A DNA stretch of 64,000 nt from Pseudomonas sp. R5(2019) (GCF_009905435.1 NZ_JAAAMT010000031.1:1-64000), one strand, 5' to 3'. Shown: positions 1 to 8,104, counted from the first letter of the stretch. Numbers and translations: made by a program. Notes: generated from the sequence alone by a model not told the origin.

Positions 1-126
1 CAATGTTAAAGAGGTATAGCCGGGTACTTAATAGTGCCTTTGTAGAGGCTTGAGCCGTGTGCTGGGAAACTCGCATGCACGGTTCTTAGGGGGTTGGACG
101 CGGGTAACCGCGTCTGACTACCCGAC
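1..126 (+). mobile_element. Group II intron, 3' end (domains V and VI)
   Basis: Bases 52-85 form a 34-nt group II domain V: they start GAGCCGTGTGC, end GCACGGTTC, and the two arms pair with an internal bulge. The following hairpin (GACGCGG at 97-103, loop GTAA, CCGCGTC at 108-114) fits domain VI. An unpaired A near 117 could be the branch point. The 3' end CTACCCGAC near 126 has the usual terminal AY. The intron body and any reverse transcriptase/maturase would lie left of the window. Bases 127 onward read as coding exon, so the element sits inside a gene. The exact splice site is uncertain by a few bases. Confidence 0.85.
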
Positions 127-516
127 CAAACCTTGAGCGCACTGATCGAGCAGTTGCGCAAAAACGGGCTGGACCCGGCCACCTTCGAGCGCCTCAAGCA
201 GGTCGCCATCGACCACCAGGCCTGGGCAACCCAAGGCAACAGCGCCCTGGCCAATTATTACTGGGGCGCCCTGGCCGACTACGAGGATGGGCGCTTCAGC
301 GATCCGGCCAAACAAATCAAGGCGCTCAGCCTTGAGGACGCCAATCAGGTGATGCGCCAACTGTTCGCCACGCCCGGCTACCTGCGGATCGAACGGCCGA
401 TGCTCAGCTACAACGACCTCTATGGCGTGATCGCACTGGTCGCAGCCGTGCTGCTGGGCGGCGGGTGGATTTGGCGCAAGCGACGGCAAAAGGCCATAAC
501 GGCAAGCGCGCATTGA
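127..516 (+). CDS. C-terminal exon of an M16 (insulinase-like) peptidase with a membrane anchor, partial
   Basis: The frame is open from the intron boundary (CAA ACC TTG AGC) and gives about 129 residues. The text GLDPATFERLKQVAIDHQAW and DPAKQIKALSLEDANQVM resembles the end of the M16 inactive domain, where a helix is followed by an L-x-L-E-D segment. A hydrophobic helix (about residues 97-115) and a basic tail RKRRQK close the protein, suggesting a C-terminal inner-membrane anchor. The first ATG-like codon here is only an internal TTG, so the true start is upstream of the intron. The gene is probably restored only if the intron splices. The family assignment is by pattern and moderate in confidence. 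Confidence 0.5.
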   Translation, partial: QTLSALIEQLRKNGLDPATFERLKQVAIDHQAWATQGNSALANYYWGALADYEDGRFSDPAKQIKALSLEDANQVMRQLFATPGYLRIERPMLSYNDLYGVIALVAAVLLGGGWIWRKRRQKAITASAH

Positions 517-572
517 ATAGGCTAAGACGCTATCCTGTCAGGGTTTTCCTAGGACCTGTGTGATTCGCGCCA

Positions 573-1607
573 ATGCCCATTCTTTTCCAGCGCTTGATCG
601 AGCTGTTCAAGCGTTATCCAGGCGTCTTTGCCCTGGCAGGCTTTATCTCTGGCGTCGGCAGCTTCGTACTGGTCGATCGCCAGGAAAGCCTGGCCAGCTG
701 GATCACCATTGTGATGCTGGTGAGCTGGCTGTGGCTGATGCTCGAGAACAGCTTCACCCGGCTGTTCCGGAGAATCTTCAAGCGCGAGGTACCGCCAGCG
801 GTGCTGCGCTACGCCACCCAGATGATTCACCAGGAAAGCCTGTTCTTCGTCCTGCCGTTCTTTTTCATCACCACCACCTGGAACAGCGGCCAACTGGTGT
901 TCACTGGGCTGCTGGCCCTGGCGGGGCTGGTGTCGATCATCGACCCGCTTTACTACAAATGGCTCGCGCCGCGCCGCTGGCTGTTCCTGGCCCTGCACAC
1001 CCTGACCCTGTTTGCGGCGATGCTGACGGCCTTGCCGATCATCCTGCACCTGACCACTGCCGAGAGCTTCAAGCTGGCACTGGGCATGGCCATGTTGCTG
1101 TCGTTTCCGAGCCTGGCCAGCAGCTTCCCGATCACCACTTGGCGCCGAGGCCTGGGGCTAGTGATGGTGACCCTCGCGGTCGGCGGTTGCGGCTGGCTGC
1201 TGCGCTCCTGGGTGCCGCCGGCGACGCTCTGGCTGACCGACGTCGCCGTCACCACCGCGCTTGAGAACCGAACACCAGGCGAGAGCCTCAAGGCGGTCAG
1301 CGCCGACAAAGTACGCAGCATCGGCCTCTATGCTTACACGGCGATCAAAGCGCCGCGCGGGCTGGATGAGCGCATCTACCATGTCTGGCAATTCAACGGC
1401 AAAGAGGTCGACCGCATCGCCCTGAACATCCATGGCGGGCGCAAGGAAGGCTATCGCGCCTGGACCCACAAGCAGAACTTCCCTGGTAACCCTGTAGGTC
1501 GCTGGCAAGTGCGGGTGCTGACCGAGGACGGTCAAGTGATTGGCGTGCTGCGGTTTCGCGTGACCGACGCAATACCGACGCAAGCACCGGCAGCACCGGC
1601 AGGCTAG
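573..1607 (+). CDS. DUF5924/DUF2914 membrane protein
   Basis: This 344-residue protein has an N-terminal half with about six hydrophobic helices (residues 15-215) and a soluble C-terminal domain (about 230-335). The C-terminal part carries the DUF2914 pattern: a YHVWQFNGKEVDRIALNIHG strand, then GYRAWTHKQ, then WQVRVLTEDGQVIG. The function of this family is not known. The C-terminal domain looks like a beta-sandwich and probably faces the periplasm. It starts with ATG soon after the preceding gene and converges with the minus-strand gene that follows. Confidence 0.75.
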   Translation: MPILFQRLIELFKRYPGVFALAGFISGVGSFVLVDRQESLASWITIVMLVSWLWLMLENSFTRLFRRIFKREVPPAVLRYATQMIHQESLFFVLPFFFITTTWNSGQLVFTGLLALAGLVSIIDPLYYKWLAPRRWLFLALHTLTLFAAMLTALPIILHLTTAESFKLALGMAMLLSFPSLASSFPITTWRRGLGLVMVTLAVGGCGWLLRSWVPPATLWLTDVAVTTALENRTPGESLKAVSADKVRSIGLYAYTAIKAPRGLDERIYHVWQFNGKEVDRIALNIHGGRKEGYRAWTHKQNFPGNPVGRWQVRVLTEDGQVIGVLRFRVTDAIPTQAPAAPAG

Positions 1608-1629
1608 CCTGCCGAGCAGCAGCAGAGCT

Positions 1630-2859
1630 TCAGCCGAAGAACCAGTAGCAGACCAGAATCGCGGCGATAACACCTGCCAGGTCGGCCAGCAGGGCACAGC
1701 CCACCGCATGCCGGGCGCGCTGGATCCCCACCGCGCCAAAGTACACAGCCAATACGTAGAAAGTGGTTTCAGTGCTGCCCTGAATGGTCGCCGCCGCCAG
1801 CGCCGGGAAGCTGTCGACGCCGCTGGTTTGCATCGTCTCGATCAGCATCGCTCGGGCGGCGCTGCCGGAGAAAGGCTTGACCAGGGCAGTAGGCAGCGCA
1901 TCGACAAAGCGCGTGTCCATGCCCAACCATTCGACCAGATGGCGAATCCCATCCAGGCCCAGATCCAGTGCCCCGGACGCGCGCAAAACACCAACGGCGC
2001 AGAGCATCGCCACCAGGTAGGGCAACAGGTTCTTGGCCACATCAAAGCCTTCCTTGGCACCCTCGACAAAGCTTTCGTAAACCTTGACCTTCTTCAAGGC
2101 ACCCAGCAGCACGAACAGCAGGATCAGCCCGAACAGGGTGAGATTGCCCAGCAGCGATGAGAGGTTGGCCAGCGCCGTGGCCGACAGCCCTGCCAGCAGC
2201 GCCATGAATGCACCCAGCAATAGCGCCCCCGGAATCAGGTAGGCCAGCACCACCGGATCCCAGAGCCGCAAGCGCTGCATCAGCGCAACCGAGAGCAGCC
2301 CGACCAGGGTCGAGGCGCTGGTGGCCAGCAGGATGGGTAGAAACACCAGGGTGGGGTCCAGGGCGCCTTGCTGGGCACGGTACATAAAGATACTGACCGG
2401 CAGCAGTGTCAGCGACGAGGCGTTGAGCACCAGGAACAGGATTTGTGCGTTGCTCGCCGTGGTACTGCTCGGGTTCAGCTCCTGCAGCGCACGCATCGCC
2501 TTGAGGCCGATCGGCGTGGCGGCGTTGTCCAGCCCCAGGCCGTTGGCGGCAAAGTTCAAGGTGATCAGTCCCAGCGCCGGGTGGCCGGCCGGCACCTCGG
2601 GCATCAGCCGGCGAAACAGCGGGCCCAGCACCTTGGCCAGCCAATCGACAATCCCGGCCTTTTCGGCAATCTTCAGAAAGCCGAGCCACAGCGTGAGCGT
2701 GCCGAACAGCAGGATCATCACATCCACCGACAGTTTCGCCATGGCGAAGATGCTTTCGACCATCGCCGCGAAGATCCCGGCGTTCCCCCCGATCAGCCAC
2801 TGTGTCAGTGCCGAGACGGCCGCTACTACGAAAAAGCCGAGCCACAGGCCATTGAGCAT
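1630..2859 (-). CDS. Nucleoside-recognition (Gate) domain membrane protein, SpmA/SpmB-like fusion
   Basis: The protein has 409 residues and is almost entirely hydrophobic. Two Gate-type halves can be seen: the first holds NFAANGLGLDNAATPIGLKA (about residues 105-125), typical of SpmA, and the second holds LVKPFSGSAARAMLIET and STETTFYVLAVYFGAVG, typical of SpmB. In Bacillus the two are separate spore-maturation proteins, while in Gammaproteobacteria a fused form is common. The substrate is unknown. The gene is monocistronic and converges on the DUF5924 gene. Confidence 0.85.
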   Translation of the reverse strand: MLNGLWLGFFVVAAVSALTQWLIGGNAGIFAAMVESIFAMAKLSVDVMILLFGTLTLWLGFLKIAEKAGIVDWLAKVLGPLFRRLMPEVPAGHPALGLITLNFAANGLGLDNAATPIGLKAMRALQELNPSSTTASNAQILFLVLNASSLTLLPVSIFMYRAQQGALDPTLVFLPILLATSASTLVGLLSVALMQRLRLWDPVVLAYLIPGALLLGAFMALLAGLSATALANLSSLLGNLTLFGLILLFVLLGALKKVKVYESFVEGAKEGFDVAKNLLPYLVAMLCAVGVLRASGALDLGLDGIRHLVEWLGMDTRFVDALPTALVKPFSGSAARAMLIETMQTSGVDSFPALAAATIQGSTETTFYVLAVYFGAVGIQRARHAVGCALLADLAGVIAAILVCYWFFG

Positions 2860-2921
2860 CAGATGTCCCCCTAAAAGTTGCTGCGAATGATAGCGGTGCG
2901 CGACACCCCGGCGCCAGAAAC

Positions 2922-2951
2922 AACAAAACCCCGCTTGAACGGGGTTTTGTT
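2922..2951 (-). terminator. Rho-independent terminator of gltP
   Basis: A 12-bp stem (AACAAAACCCCG / CGGGGTTTTGTT) with a 6-nt loop lies 16 bases beyond the gltP stop. It ends in TTTTGTT when read on the minus strand and is nearly symmetrical, so it may work both ways. Confidence 0.85.
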
Positions 2952-2966
2952 TATCAGCTCAAAAGC

Positions 2967-4298
2967 TTACTCGGTGACGGACTTGCCGACCGGGATGGCT
3001 TCCTTGCTGCGCCAGTGCGGCAGCGAGTTCCAGTAGCGCTGGCCCTTGGCATCGTCGTACATGCCTTCCCAACGGGCGATGACCAACACCGCCAGGGCGT
3101 TCCCAATCACGTTCAGGGCGGTACGGGCCATGTCCATGACACGGTCGACACCGGCGATGAATGCCAAGCCTTCGAGCGGGATGCCCACGCTGCCCAGGGT
3201 CGCCAGCAACACCACGAAGGACACGCCCGGTACGCCGGCGATACCTTTGGAGGTGACCATCAGGGTCAGGACCAGCACCATCTGCTGACCGATCGACAGG
3301 TCGATGCCGTACAGCTGCGCAATGAAGATGGCTGCAATGCTCTGATACAAGGTCGAACCGTCGAGGTTGAACGAGTAACCGGTCGGCACCACGAAGCTGC
3401 AGATGGCCTTCGGTGCACCGTAGGCTTCCATCTTCTCGATGACGCGCGGCAGCACGGTCTCGGAGCTCGCGGTGGAGTAAGCCAGGACCAGCTCATCCTT
3501 GAAGATACGCATCAGCTTGATGACCGAGAAGCCGAACAGCTTGGCGATCAGGCCGAGCACCACAAAGGCGAAGAAGGCAATGGCGAAGTAGACCAGCACC
3601 ACCAGCTTGGCCAGCGGCAGCAGCGAGGCGAAACCGAAGTTGGCGACAGTCACCGCGATCAGGGCAAACACACCGATCGGCGCGTAGTTCATGATCATGT
3701 GAGTGACCTTGAACATGGATTCCGAGACGCCCTGGAACATCTTCACCAGCGGCTCGCGAACCTCGGCCTGCAAGCTCGACAGACCCAGGCCGAACAGCAC
3801 CGAGAAGAAGATGATCGGCAGCATCTCGCCGCGCGCCATGGCCGCGAAGATGTTCGACGGAATCAGGTTGAGGATGGTTTCGATGAACGCATGCTCATGC
3901 TGAACCTCAGCCGCGGTCTGCTGGTACTTGGAAATATCGACGGTGCCCAAGGTGCTCATGTCGATGCCGGCACCCGGGTGCACGACGTTCGCCAGCACCA
4001 GGCCGACCAGGATCGCGACGGTGGTCACGACCTCGAAGTAGATAATGGTTTTCAGGCCGATGCGGCCCAGCTTCTTCGCATCACCGACACCTGCGATACC
4101 GACGATCAGCGAGGCGATAACGATCGGGATCACGATCATCTTGATCAAGCGGATGAAGATGTCACCGGCAGGCTGGAGGATGTTGCTGATCCACCATGCC
4201 TTTTCGGCACTGAAGTGGTTAAGCAAGGCACCGATCGCGATACCGAGAACGAGACCGATGAGGATCTGCCAGGCGAGGCTGAGTTTTGCCTTCTTCAT
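2967..4298 (-). CDS. gltP: Glutamate/aspartate:proton symporter GltP
   Basis: This 443-residue SLC1/DAACS transporter imports L-glutamate and L-aspartate with protons across the inner membrane. Family hallmarks are visible: the serine-rich re-entrant segment around AYSTASSETVLPRV, the FNLDGSTLYQS motif in TM7, and the MVTSKGIAGVPG re-entrant loop. I chose the ATG at 4298 (MKKAKLSLAWQ) because it has an AAGAAAGG ribosome site. The longer open frame upstream starts with non-conserved residues. The gene stands alone with a terminator right after it. Confidence 0.93.
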   Translation of the reverse strand: MKKAKLSLAWQILIGLVLGIAIGALLNHFSAEKAWWISNILQPAGDIFIRLIKMIVIPIVIASLIVGIAGVGDAKKLGRIGLKTIIYFEVVTTVAILVGLVLANVVHPGAGIDMSTLGTVDISKYQQTAAEVQHEHAFIETILNLIPSNIFAAMARGEMLPIIFFSVLFGLGLSSLQAEVREPLVKMFQGVSESMFKVTHMIMNYAPIGVFALIAVTVANFGFASLLPLAKLVVLVYFAIAFFAFVVLGLIAKLFGFSVIKLMRIFKDELVLAYSTASSETVLPRVIEKMEAYGAPKAICSFVVPTGYSFNLDGSTLYQSIAAIFIAQLYGIDLSIGQQMVLVLTLMVTSKGIAGVPGVSFVVLLATLGSVGIPLEGLAFIAGVDRVMDMARTALNVIGNALAVLVIARWEGMYDDAKGQRYWNSLPHWRSKEAIPVGKSVTE

Positions 4299-4913
4299 GT
4301 CATTACCTTTCTTCAAGTGGCCATGCGCATTCACCGGACACCCGCGTTGCAGAGCTGTCAGCAGTCTGTTCCGCGGCTTTTTTGTGTCTGTGAATCGCGC
4401 CGAATCAGGTCTTCCGAGGCAAGCGCCAGAGGGCGTCTTCCCGCGAAAAAGGCGCAACTATTCCGATGCGGCCCGGCCCCGTCTAATGCCGTAAACGACT
4501 ACCCTATGCCGAATCGGCATGACTTTTATCGAGGAAATCCGGCGTCAGAACGGGTCGCGCCAGCGGCGTTCGGAATTCCGAAAATGGCCAAAGCGCCATT
4601 ATTCGGCCGAATTGGACGTATCCGCCTGGATGCAAAAGGCCATCGTTCGACAATCCGAATGGTGCAAATGAGGGGATGCGGGGGGTAATGCGGGGAGAAA
4701 AAAATATCGATATACGGTCGCGCTGTCAGACGTATTCCTGCAAGGAAGCAGGAAAAATAGAAAGGGAAGCAGGGTAAAACAGAATGCCCTACATGAAGCT
4801 CTCCGGAAGTCCGGTCGGATCAGTTCACGACGCGCGGACTTCCGTCGCAGCTTCGCCTGACCCGGCCCTCTTCGGAGGCACTCCCTGTACCCCTAGGTCT
4901 CTCCGATCCTGAA
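4299..4913. other. Gene-poor region upstream of gltP, with palindromes
   Basis: No convincing gene is visible. Three dyad structures are present: ATGCCGA-A-TCGGCAT at 4506-4520, an imperfect hairpin at about 4578-4606 (CCGAAAATGGC / GCCATTATTCGG), and a perfect 10-bp inverted repeat CGGAAGTCCG / CGGACTTCCG at 4804-4813 and 4835-4844. None is followed by a T-run. The part next to 4298 must hold the gltP promoter, but I see no strong -35/-10 pair. Confidence 0.4.
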
Positions 4914-5030
4914 TCAATCAGAGCGTCCCGACCCCATGGTCATGCTCACGCCTTCCTCAGGCGAGAGCAGCAGATAGAAGCTGAAATCGGGAAAAGGTTC
5001 AGCCTCTCGGTGAGAACTGTGTCGATACAT
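4914..5030 (-). CDS. Possible 38-residue small protein downstream of the DUF1328 gene
   Basis: An ATG one base after the DUF1328 stop is preceded by CGAGG at a fair distance and opens a 38-codon frame (MYRHSSHREAEPFPDFSFYL and on). The composition is mixed, with no signal peptide and no membrane helix. I do not recognise it. Its only support is position, a plausible ribosome site and an intact frame, so it may be chance. Confidence 0.2.
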   Translation of the reverse strand: MYRHSSHREAEPFPDFSFYLLLSPEEGVSMTMGSGRSD

Positions 5031-5031
5031 G

Positions 5032-5196
5032 TCAGCCTCGTCCACGACGGCCCATGAAGAAAGAAACCACAAACAGCACCAGGAATATAATGAAGAGAAT
5101 CTTCGCGATACCCGCTGCGGTGCCGGCGATGCCACCGAAGCCCAGGACCGCGGCGACGATAGCAATGATCAGGAAGGCAACTGCCCAGCTCAACAT
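5032..5196 (-). CDS. DUF1328 (YtjA-like) small membrane protein
   Basis: This 54-residue protein begins MLSWAVAFLIIAIVAAVLGF and has two hydrophobic helices separated by a GGIAGTAAGIAK turn. It ends FFMGRRGRG, the typical DUF1328 layout. The ATG at 5196 is preceded by AAAGGAGAG seven bases upstream. An upstream GTG/ATG frame adds twelve residues not typical of the family. DUF1328 proteins are inner-membrane proteins often induced by osmotic or envelope stress. Its neighbours (BON protein, AlgB/KinB) fit that setting. Confidence 0.88.
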   Translation of the reverse strand: MLSWAVAFLIIAIVAAVLGFGGIAGTAAGIAKILFIIFLVLFVVSFFMGRRGRG

Positions 5197-5244
5197 GATG
5201 ACTCTCCTTTGCGTTTTTAAGGTGTACTGCACGCCTTGGCGGCT

Positions 5245-5523
5245 TTAAAACACCCAGCGTTGGCTGGGACGTTGCTCCAGCGTCTGGTTGCGATTCAGCA
5301 CAGAGGTTTTGGTCCCTTGCAGTTGCGACGCATGGACACTCACGGGGCTGTACTGGCTGACGATGGCGGTGCGTTGTTCGATCGGCAGCGGCGGTTTATC
5401 AAATTGCCAGGCTTGGTATTGCTGGCCGGCGATCAGTGTCAGCAGCAGACTGAGAGTGGCAAATAACCCTTGGCGTAAAAGCAGGGGAGTGATCGGCCAT
5501 TGAGCGAGTGATTGGCGATTCAT
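5245..5523 (-). CDS. Orphan 92-residue protein with one membrane helix
   Basis: No family is recognised. The protein has a short N-terminus, one hydrophobic segment (about residues 20-33, LFATLSLLLTLIAG) and a polar C-terminal part of about 55 residues, probably periplasmic. The ATG at 5523 has GGGAGG nine bases upstream, a good site. A sigma-54-like promoter lies about 50 bases upstream (see 5574-5588). It lies between the DUF1328 and BON genes on the same strand. The real ribosome site and promoter make it likely to be a genuine gene. Confidence 0.7.
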   Translation of the reverse strand: MNRQSLAQWPITPLLLRQGLFATLSLLLTLIAGQQYQAWQFDKPPLPIEQRTAIVSQYSPVSVHASQLQGTKTSVLNRNQTLEQRPSQRWVF

Positions 5524-5573
5524 CCTGTGTGTCCTCCCGCTGCGGTTATTGTTGGGTTCATGTAAGGGATATG

Positions 5574-5588
5574 GCAGCCTGCGTGCCA
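5574..5588 (-). promoter_or_regulatory. Sigma-54-like promoter of the 92-residue orphan gene
   Basis: On the minus strand the sequence TGGCACGCAGGCTGC matches TGGCAC-N5-TTGC with one change (CTGC). GG and GC are exactly ten bases apart. The expected start would be near 5562, giving a leader of about 40 bases. This is a pattern match only. A weaker ECF-type reading (GAACTG ...) overlaps it. Confidence 0.45.
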
Positions 5589-5697
5589 GTTCTTCTCCTC
5601 TACTAAATTATTTTAAATCAATGACTTAAAATCATAGAGCGACCTTTCGGCGAGCATCCTGCACGATCGCCACGCAGGGCTCGGGCGTTTTGCACGA

Positions 5698-6546
5698 CTA
5701 CTGATTGGCCTTGCCTGCCACCTTCAACAGATCAGCATCTACGCCACGCACGCCCCGTACGTTGCGGGCGATTTCAATGGCCAAGGTCTTCTCTTCGGTA
5801 CTCATGACCACGCCACCCAGGGTTACCAGGCCGTCCTTGGTGTCGACCTTGATCGTCAGCCCATCAAGGTTACGGCTATATAGAAGGCTGGCTTTGACCT
5901 TGGAGGTAATCCAGGCATCGCTCAGGACCGCAGTGGCCTCGGTTGCGGGGTCTTCAGTACGCGAGGCCACCGAATCCTCGCCGCTGATGCTGATCAGGTT
6001 GTTCACCTCGTAGACACCCTGAGTATTGCGCGCCAGGTTGCCGGCCAACTCCTTGGCCTCCGGGCTCTTGGCACGGCCTTTCAAGGTGACGACGCCATTG
6101 CGCGTGTGCACCTGGATGTCCATCGCTTCAGTGCGGGTGTTCCACAGCAATTTTGATTTGATGGTTGCGGTCAGGGTGGCGTCGTCGAACTGCTGGGCAA
6201 ACTTTCGCGGGGCGGGGGGCTGATCGGCGAGGCCGGCATTGACCTTCAATTGATTGTCGACCCTTTCTATGCCACGGGTTTGCAGGGCAATCTGCTCGGC
6301 CAGGTCGCGCTCGACCTGGGTTTCGACTTCGCCTTCCAGGCGCGCCACGCCTTGTTCGACATCAATACTGATCGTGTAACCGCTTAAATGACGGTTCACC
6401 GCAAGCGATGCCCAGATCGATCCTTCCTGGCGGGCTTCTTCCAATTGGCTGGGCAAGTCGCCTTGAGCGGCGTATGAGGACAGCGGCGCCAACAGCAGAA
6501 ACGAGGCAGTGGCGGTGGCGATAGCCAGCGATTTGAGCGGCTGCAT
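5698..6546 (-). CDS. Periplasmic BON-domain protein (OsmY-like), three BON repeats
   Basis: This 282-residue protein has a Sec signal peptide (MQPLKSLAIATATASFLLLA...SSYAAQ). Three BON repeats follow. Each has a helix then a beta strand with a G-x-V-x-L-x-G-like turn: GVARLEGEV, GVVTLKGRA and GLVTLGGVV, at about residues 65, 150 and 240. BON domains bind phospholipid or envelope surfaces, and OsmY is the E. coli model. The ribosome site AGGAG lies seven bases before the ATG. Upstream are a strong sigma-54-like promoter and a 22-bp perfect palindrome, so it is probably specifically regulated. It diverges from algB. Confidence 0.88.
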   Translation of the reverse strand: MQPLKSLAIATATASFLLLAPLSSYAAQGDLPSQLEEARQEGSIWASLAVNRHLSGYTISIDVEQGVARLEGEVETQVERDLAEQIALQTRGIERVDNQLKVNAGLADQPPAPRKFAQQFDDATLTATIKSKLLWNTRTEAMDIQVHTRNGVVTLKGRAKSPEAKELAGNLARNTQGVYEVNNLISISGEDSVASRTEDPATEATAVLSDAWITSKVKASLLYSRNLDGLTIKVDTKDGLVTLGGVVMSTEEKTLAIEIARNVRGVRGVDADLLKVAGKANQ

Positions 6547-6560
6547 GGCAGGTCTCCTGT

Positions 6561-6582
6561 GTTCCTTGAAAATTCAAGGAAC
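6561..6582. repeat. Perfect 22-bp palindrome in the leader of the BON gene
   Basis: GTTCCTTGAA-AA-TTCAAGGAAC is a perfect dyad with 10-bp arms, 15 bases upstream of the BON start codon. It lies at or just after the start expected from the sigma-54-like promoter. It could be an operator or an mRNA hairpin next to the ribosome site. Confidence 0.8.
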
Positions 6583-6585
6583 CTC

Positions 6586-6600
6586 GCAAGCACCGTGCCG
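6586..6600 (-). promoter_or_regulatory. Sigma-54-like promoter of the BON gene
   Basis: On the minus strand CGGCACGGTGCTTGC gives GGCAC-N5-TTGC with GG and GC ten bases apart, a close match to the -24/-12 consensus. The predicted start falls near 6574, inside the palindrome. The activator is unknown. AlgB, encoded divergently, is an NtrC-type protein with the sigma-54 contact motif. Confidence 0.6.
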
Positions 6601-6757
6601 GTCCTTCAAAAAAGAATTAATCGGCTTAGATTCAACCAGATAGGCTCATCTGGAGTAGATAGCTACCATGCATGTCGCCGAATCAACCAGAATTGACCAT
6701 GCAACTTGCCCGATTTCTACGGGACTAACCAAGACAGTTGATAAAGGAGCGTGAGAA

Positions 6758-8104
6758 ATGGAATCAGCCCAGGAACACCAAGGCCGCATTCTGCTCGTGG
6801 ACGATGAGTCCGCCATCCTCCGCACCTTCCGATACTGCCTGGAAGACGAAGGCTACAGCGTGGCCACCGCCAACAGTGCGGCGCAGGCTGAGGCGCTGTT
6901 GCAGCGTCAGGTTTTCGACCTGTGTTTCCTCGACCTGCGCCTGGGTGAAGACAACGGCCTGGATGTACTGGCGCAAATGCGCATTCAGGCCCCCTGGATG
7001 CGTGTGGTGATCGTCACCGCCCATTCGGCCGTGGACACCGCCGTCGATGCGATCCAGGCCGGCGCCGCCGATTATCTGGTCAAGCCCTGTAGCCCCGATC
7101 AACTGCGCCTGGCCACCGCCAAGCAACTTGAAGTGCGCCAGCTGTCCGCGCGCCTGGAGGCGCTGGAAGGCGAAATGCGCAAACCCAAGGACGGCCTGGA
7201 CTCTCACACCCCGGCCATGATGGTGGTGCTGGAAACCGCCCGCCAGGTGGCCACTACCGACGCCAACATCCTGATCCTGGGCGAGTCGGGTACCGGTAAA
7301 GGCGAGCTCGCCCAGGCCATTCACGGCTGGAGCAAGCGCTCGAAAAAAGCCTGCGTCACCATCAACTGCCCCTCTCTGAGCGCCGAATTGATGGAAAGCG
7401 AACTGTTCGGCCACAGCCGTGGCGCGTTCACCGGTGCCAGCGAAAGCACGCTGGGGCGGGTCAACCAGGCCGACGGCGGCACGCTGTTTCTGGACGAGAT
7501 CGGTGACTTTCCATTGACCCTGCAGCCCAAGCTGCTGCGCTTTATCCAGGACAAGGAGTACGAGCGGGTGGGTGACCCGGTTACGCGCCGCGCCGATGTG
7601 CGCATCCTCGCGGCTACCAACCTGATTCTCGAAGACATGGTCCGCGAGGGACGCTTCCGGGAAGACCTGCTCTACCGCCTGAACGTCATCACCCTGCACT
7701 TGCCGCCTCTGCGCGAGCGCAGCGAAGACATCCTGACCCTGGCCGAGCGCTTTCTGGCGCGCTTCGTGAAAGAGTACGCGCGCCCGGCCCGGGTGTTCAG
7801 CGAGGCAGCACAGGCGGCCTTGCTGAACTATCGTTGGCCGGGGAACATCCGCGAGCTGCGCAACGTGATCGAACGGGCCAGCATCATTTGCCCTCAGGAG
7901 CGCGTCGAAGTGAGCCACCTTGGCATGGCCGAACAACCGACCAACAACGCCCCGCGCATTGGCGCCGCACTGAGCCTGGACGAGCTTGAAAAAGCTCATA
8001 TCGGCGCAGTGCTCGCCACCAGCGACACGCTCGACCAAGCCGCCAAAACGCTGGGCATCGATGCCTCGACGCTCTATCGCAAACGCAAACAGTACAACTT
8101 ATGA
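6758..8104 (+). CDS. algB: NtrC-family response regulator AlgB
   Basis: The 448 residues show a receiver domain (1-120, phospho-acceptor Asp59 in CFLDLRLGE), an AAA+ domain (about 145-375; Walker A GESGTGKG, sigma-54 contact loop GAFTGA, Walker B GGTLFLDEIGD, arginine-finger region) and a Fis-type helix-turn-helix at the C-terminus (LDQAAKTLGIDASTLYRKRK). AlgB controls alginate and virulence genes in P. aeruginosa and pairs with KinB. An AAGGAG site precedes the ATG. It overlaps kinB by four bases (ATGA), so the two are cotranscribed. Confidence 0.95.
   Translation: MESAQEHQGRILLVDDESAILRTFRYCLEDEGYSVATANSAAQAEALLQRQVFDLCFLDLRLGEDNGLDVLAQMRIQAPWMRVVIVTAHSAVDTAVDAIQAGAADYLVKPCSPDQLRLATAKQLEVRQLSARLEALEGEMRKPKDGLDSHTPAMMVVLETARQVATTDANILILGESGTGKGELAQAIHGWSKRSKKACVTINCPSLSAELMESELFGHSRGAFTGASESTLGRVNQADGGTLFLDEIGDFPLTLQPKLLRFIQDKEYERVGDPVTRRADVRILAATNLILEDMVREGRFREDLLYRLNVITLHLPPLRERSEDILTLAERFLARFVKEYARPARVFSEAAQAALLNYRWPGNIRELRNVIERASIICPQERVEVSHLGMAEQPTNNAPRIGAALSLDELEKAHIGAVLATSDTLDQAAKTLGIDASTLYRKRKQYNL

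Noticed and set aside
3015..4688. 557-codon open frame on the plus strand opposite gltP
   Set aside because: It is antisense to gltP, with low-complexity Asp/His/Gln/Arg text typical of a shadow frame of high-GC coding DNA.
4506..4688. Sixty-codon frame in the gltP upstream region
   Set aside because: No ribosome site, rich in Arg and Gly, and it runs across palindromic sequence.
6603..6757. AlgU promoter for algB
   Set aside because: I looked for GAACTT-N16/17-TCTGA before algB and found only poor partial matches.
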